A stretch of DNA of 53,097 nucleotides from an uncultured Bacteroidales bacterium. Lineage in GTDB: Bacteria > Bacteroidota > Bacteroidia > Bacteroidales > Bacteroidaceae. Shown in pieces: positions 50,531 through 53,097 of this stretch. The stretch is from positions 1 to 53,097 of the forward strand of contig CADAGO010000015.1 in NCBI GenBank assembly GCA_902787555.1. The letters are read 5' to 3'. The notes under the pieces were generated by a model that ran no database searches, was not told where the DNA came from, and saw only the letters and a list, made by a program, of their open reading frames with translations. Numbering within the stretch: position 1 is the stretch's first letter; every line of letters starts with the position of its first letter. A program made the translations under genes and the position numbers.

Positions 50531-52534
50531 ATGAAACGACTTGCATCATTGATTATACCATTTGCCGTTTGCCTTTCGGCATTTGCCGCCCTTCCCACAA
50601 AGGGAGAGACGGAAGGTGTTCTATTCTCTTCGCCCAACAAACAACTGCGTGTCGAACTGTCACAACAAGATGGTTTGCACTTCACACTTACCGATGGTTT
50701 CAACCAACTCATTGAGCGTGCCGATATAGGCATGATCATCCAGTCGGGCAGTACATCAGTCGATGTATCGAAAGCCACCATCAAGGGCAAGCCCTCCGTT
50801 AAGTTGGTAAAAGAGGACATCACTGCCCCACTCTATCGTCAAACCAAATACTCTACCGCCTACAATCAGGCTGTAGTTCGTCTCAGTTGTGGTGTCAACC
50901 TCGAGTTCCGCTTGTTCGATGAAGGTGTGGCGTACAGATTTATCACCACAGGCTTCTCCAACTATAAAGTACTCGACGAGAAAGCCGACATCCGTTTTGC
51001 CGAAGACTATGTCAGCTACCTGCCTTTTACCACCAATCCTCGCAAACCCGAGGCGATGGCTTTTCAGGCTACTTACAACGTAGCACCTTTTACTCGTCAG
51101 CGCGACCTGCTCGCCTTTCTGCCGGCAACAGTCGATTGTCAGTCGGCCAAGATGACCATCATGGAAAGCGATCTTGAAGCATATTCAGGCATGTTCCTTC
51201 AGGTCAGTGGAAAGGGAGTGAAGGCTCACTTTGCCAAGTATCCTAAGACTACCGATTACTATCAGTGGCGCAAGCAGCAGTATGTCACAAGTACAGAGGA
51301 CTATATCGCTTCATGTACATCCAACCGCACCTTCCCCTGGCGCATCTTCGCCCTTGCACATCGCGATACCGAGATGCTCGACAACAATATGGTTTACACC
51401 CTTGCTACTCCCAACCGCATTGGCGACACCAGTTGGATTCGTCCAGGTAAGGTAGCATGGGATTGGTGGAACGACTGGAACATCACAGGAGTTGACTTTG
51501 TAGCAGGCATCAACAATGCTACCTACAAACACTACATAGACTTTGCTGCCAAGTACGGACTTCAGTATGTCATCCTCGACGAAGGTTGGTACCTTCCTTC
51601 AAGCGGCGACCTACTCACCACTATTCCTGAGATTGACCTCCCAATGTTGGTTGAGTATGCCAAGACCAAGAATGTCAAGCTGATTCTCTGGTGTGTTTTC
51701 AACTGTCTCGACGACAATATCGAAGCCATCTGCGAGCGCTATGCAGCGATGGGTATAGCAGGATTCAAGGTGGACTTCCTCGACCGCAACGACCAGACAG
51801 CCGTAGAGATGGCATACCGCATTGCCGACCGCTGTGCACAGCACCATCTGTTGCTCGACTATCACGGCATCTATGCTCCTACAGGCATCAACCGCACCTA
51901 TCCTAATATCGTCAACTTCGAGGCAGTCTTCGGGATGGAAGAAACCAAATGGACCAAGAACGGAGAGCAGGATATGCCTCTCTACGACGTCACTTTCCCA
52001 TATATCCGCCTGCAATGTGGCTACACCGACTTCACCCCAGGTGGTTTCCGCAATGCTACGTCGAAGGACTTCCAACCTGTCAACAACAACCCTATGACGA
52101 TGGGAACACGTTGTCATCAGATGGCGCACTATATCGTACATGAGTCGCCCCTCACCATGCTCGCCGATAATCCTACCATCTATGAGCGTGAATCAGAGTG
52201 TACACGGTTCATCGCCACCCTACCCTCGCAATATGAGAGCCTCCGTGTCATCGACGGCAAGATGGGTGAATACATCGTCACACTCCGAACCGACCGCCAG
52301 GGCAACTACTACGTGGGAGGTGAGACCAACTGGACTGCTCGAACCATCATGATACCACTCCGTTTCCTGCCATCCGATGGCAGCTGGCAGGCAGAGATGG
52401 CTGTCGATGGAGTCAATGCCGACCATTCAGCGACCGACTACCGCATCGAGCGACAGACCGTCACATCAGCCACCAACCTGCGCATCCACATGGCATCGGG
52501 AGGAGGCTTCGCTATCAAGATTACCAAGCAGTAA
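50531..52534 (+). CDS. Glycoside hydrolase family 97, probably retaining (alpha-galactosidase-like)
   Basis: The 667-residue exported protein (signal peptide near LSAFA) has an N-terminal beta-sandwich, the TIM barrel (VAWDWWNDWNITGVDFVAG, LQYVILDEGWYLPSSGDL) and a C-terminal beta domain, as in SusB-type GH97. The segment GFKVDFLDRNDQ places Asp415 where the retaining GH97 enzymes (as I recall, the Bacteroides alpha-galactosidase BT1871) have their nucleophile; SusB-like inverting enzymes use Glu bases instead. Hence an alpha-galactosidase is more likely than an alpha-glucosidase. Last gene of the cluster, followed by two terminators. Confidence 0.9.
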   Translation: MKRLASLIIPFAVCLSAFAALPTKGETEGVLFSSPNKQLRVELSQQDGLHFTLTDGFNQLIERADIGMIIQSGSTSVDVSKATIKGKPSVKLVKEDITAPLYRQTKYSTAYNQAVVRLSCGVNLEFRLFDEGVAYRFITTGFSNYKVLDEKADIRFAEDYVSYLPFTTNPRKPEAMAFQATYNVAPFTRQRDLLAFLPATVDCQSAKMTIMESDLEAYSGMFLQVSGKGVKAHFAKYPKTTDYYQWRKQQYVTSTEDYIASCTSNRTFPWRIFALAHRDTEMLDNNMVYTLATPNRIGDTSWIRPGKVAWDWWNDWNITGVDFVAGINNATYKHYIDFAAKYGLQYVILDEGWYLPSSGDLLTTIPEIDLPMLVEYAKTKNVKLILWCVFNCLDDNIEAICERYAAMGIAGFKVDFLDRNDQTAVEMAYRIADRCAQHHLLLDYHGIYAPTGINRTYPNIVNFEAVFGMEETKWTKNGEQDMPLYDVTFPYIRLQCGYTDFTPGGFRNATSKDFQPVNNNPMTMGTRCHQMAHYIVHESPLTMLADNPTIYERESECTRFIATLPSQYESLRVIDGKMGEYIVTLRTDRQGNYYVGGETNWTARTIMIPLRFLPSDGSWQAEMAVDGVNADHSATDYRIERQTVTSATNLRIHMASGGGFAIKITKQ

Positions 52535-52558
52535 GCAAATCCTATTGCTTAGGAATTC

Positions 52559-52590
52559 CGAAAGACGAGACAGGCAACCTTTCGTTTTTT
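52559..52590 (+). terminator. First terminator after the GH97 gene
   Basis: Stem CGAAAG / CTTTCG (52559-52564, 52579-52584) followed by six T. Confidence 0.75.
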
Positions 52591-52609
52591 ATACGAGCAC
52601 TGATACATG

Positions 52610-52639
52610 TAAAGAGGATGTTTTGACACATCCTCTTTA
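52610..52639 (+). terminator. Second terminator after the GH97 gene
   Basis: Stem TAAAGAGGATG / CATCCTCTTTA with an 8-nt loop, followed by TTTCTATT. Confidence 0.75.
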
Positions 52640-52644
52640 TTTCT

Positions 52645-52696
52645 ATTAAGCTATTAACCTATTAAGCTACTAAGCTATTAACCTACTAAGCTATTT
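52645..52696 (+). repeat. Simple repeats TATTAAGC / TATTAACCTACTAAGC
   Basis: About six words between the terminators and the phage-regulator remnant; same family as 40588 and, inverted, 43279. Confidence 0.7.
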
Positions 52697-52999
52697 ATGG
52701 TTCTTCTGAAAACTGATATCTGATATCTGAGTCACATATCCTCGGCTCTTCCAGTTCCTAATCACCTTCACTGCCCGCGAACTGTCCTTCCCTTCTTGCT
52801 GGCGCACTCGCTTGGCATCGTCGATTGTGAACACGTCGGGCAGCAGTTGCAGCAGGTTGCGGGGGCCTCGGGTGCCTATGCGAGCGTCGTCGCTGAACTT
52901 CGTGGCGATATACAGGCACTCCGTTTTCGTGAGAGAATAGCAAGGTAGGAGGCGCCCCGTAGAGTCTTTGTATCCACTGAGCTGAAATTTCAGCCCAGT
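52691..52999 (-). pseudogene. Remnant of a phage regulatory (Rha/ORF6N-like) gene
   Basis: A frame of 102 residues without a start codon reads FQLSGYKDSTGRLLPCYSLT and then KTECLYIATKFSDDAR, close in wording to the C-terminal part of Rha/ORF6N-type phage regulators. It then changes to IGTRGPRNLLQLLPDVFTIDDAKRVRQQEGKD and ends VKVIRNWKSRGYVTQI, which looks like a different gene, so two fragments seem to be joined. The 5' end runs into the tail of the dockerin-like gene. This is a degraded mobile-element trace. Confidence 0.5.
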
Positions 53000-53019
53000 T
53001 GTCCTCTCCCTTCTGATTC

Positions 53020-53097
53020 TTAATGCTCTTGCATATACTTGTAGATCTCCAGCACATCCTGAGTATCTACGATGCCGTCACCATTCACATCCTGAGC
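53020..53097 (-). CDS. C-terminal end of a dockerin-like protein (partial, cut by window edge)
   Basis: The last 25 residues before TAA are in the calcium-loop pattern of dockerins: DVNGDGIVDTQDVLEIYKY, with Asp/Asn/Asp at the loop positions, then MQEH. In Bacteroidales such single dockerin-type ends are common on secreted enzymes and surface proteins without cellulosomes. Nothing more of the protein is in the window. Confidence 0.65.
   Translation of the reverse strand, partial: AQDVNGDGIVDTQDVLEIYKYMQEH

Noticed and set aside
52758-53057. A 99-codon minus-strand frame at the right edge
   Set aside because: It is in a different frame from the Rha-like remnant and the dockerin-like end, which both read as protein; the Pro/Arg-rich product is a shadow.

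Overview
The window looks like a chromosome segment from a Bacteroidales bacterium, most like Prevotella and relatives. The grounds are the -33 TTG / -7 TAnnTTTG promoters before many genes, few Shine-Dalgarno sequences, a PorT-like barrel, DUF4369-type and type-IX-secretion-like C-termini, Na+-NQR, GH43/GH97 enzymes, a surface-lipoprotein signal and a smalltalk-type mini-protein. The genus is inferred from style, not from a marker gene.

Layout. 1-0.5 kb: the tail of a secreted protein and a truncated membrane sensor. 0.7-4.2 kb (minus): panC-panD-proB-proA. 4.3-7.2 kb: a DUF4369-like secreted protein, a cytidylate-kinase-like protein, mscL and an HU-related regulator behind a repeat-rich leader. 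7.3-13.0 kb: two tandem paralogous outer-membrane barrel proteins. 13.2-16.2 kb: a 31-residue lipoprotein, gap (GAPDH), a small membrane protein, a low-molecular-weight tyrosine phosphatase and a secreted protein. 16.4-23.6 kb (minus): a histidine acid phosphatase and the complete nqrABCDEF operon for the Na+-pumping NADH:quinone reductase.

24.1-38.1 kb is an accessory island. Its left arm (minus) has an M15 peptidase, a 92-residue protein, a frameshifted VirE_N/DUF3987 primase-like gene and a 108-residue protein. Its right arm (plus) has an HU protein with an Ig-like tail and a smalltalk-type peptide. Between the arms lies a defence-like operon read hsdM - Fic - hsdS - hsdR - 420-residue unknown - 164-residue unknown. 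Between the operon and the HU gene there is a perfect 44-bp AT palindrome inside a 24-bp inverted repeat built of three heptamers. Several genes of the island carry GC-rich palindromic repeats in frame.

38.5-53.1 kb: a surface lipoprotein resembling beta-pore-forming toxins, a strong candidate small RNA (about 130 nt, minus strand), maf, a LysM/periplasmic-binding-like protein, a PorT-like barrel, then a carbohydrate-degradation cluster (double GH43, HAD phosphatase, a protein of possible lyase-like fold, a HEXXH metallopeptidase-like protein, GH97) closed by two terminators. The right edge holds a phage-regulator remnant and the end of a dockerin-like protein.

The parts most worth a second look are the island and its palindromic repeats, the 36.4-36.6 kb palindrome, the candidate sRNA, and the triple repeats ahead of both HU-type genes. 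All functions are read from sequence motifs and remembered family features; no database search was run.
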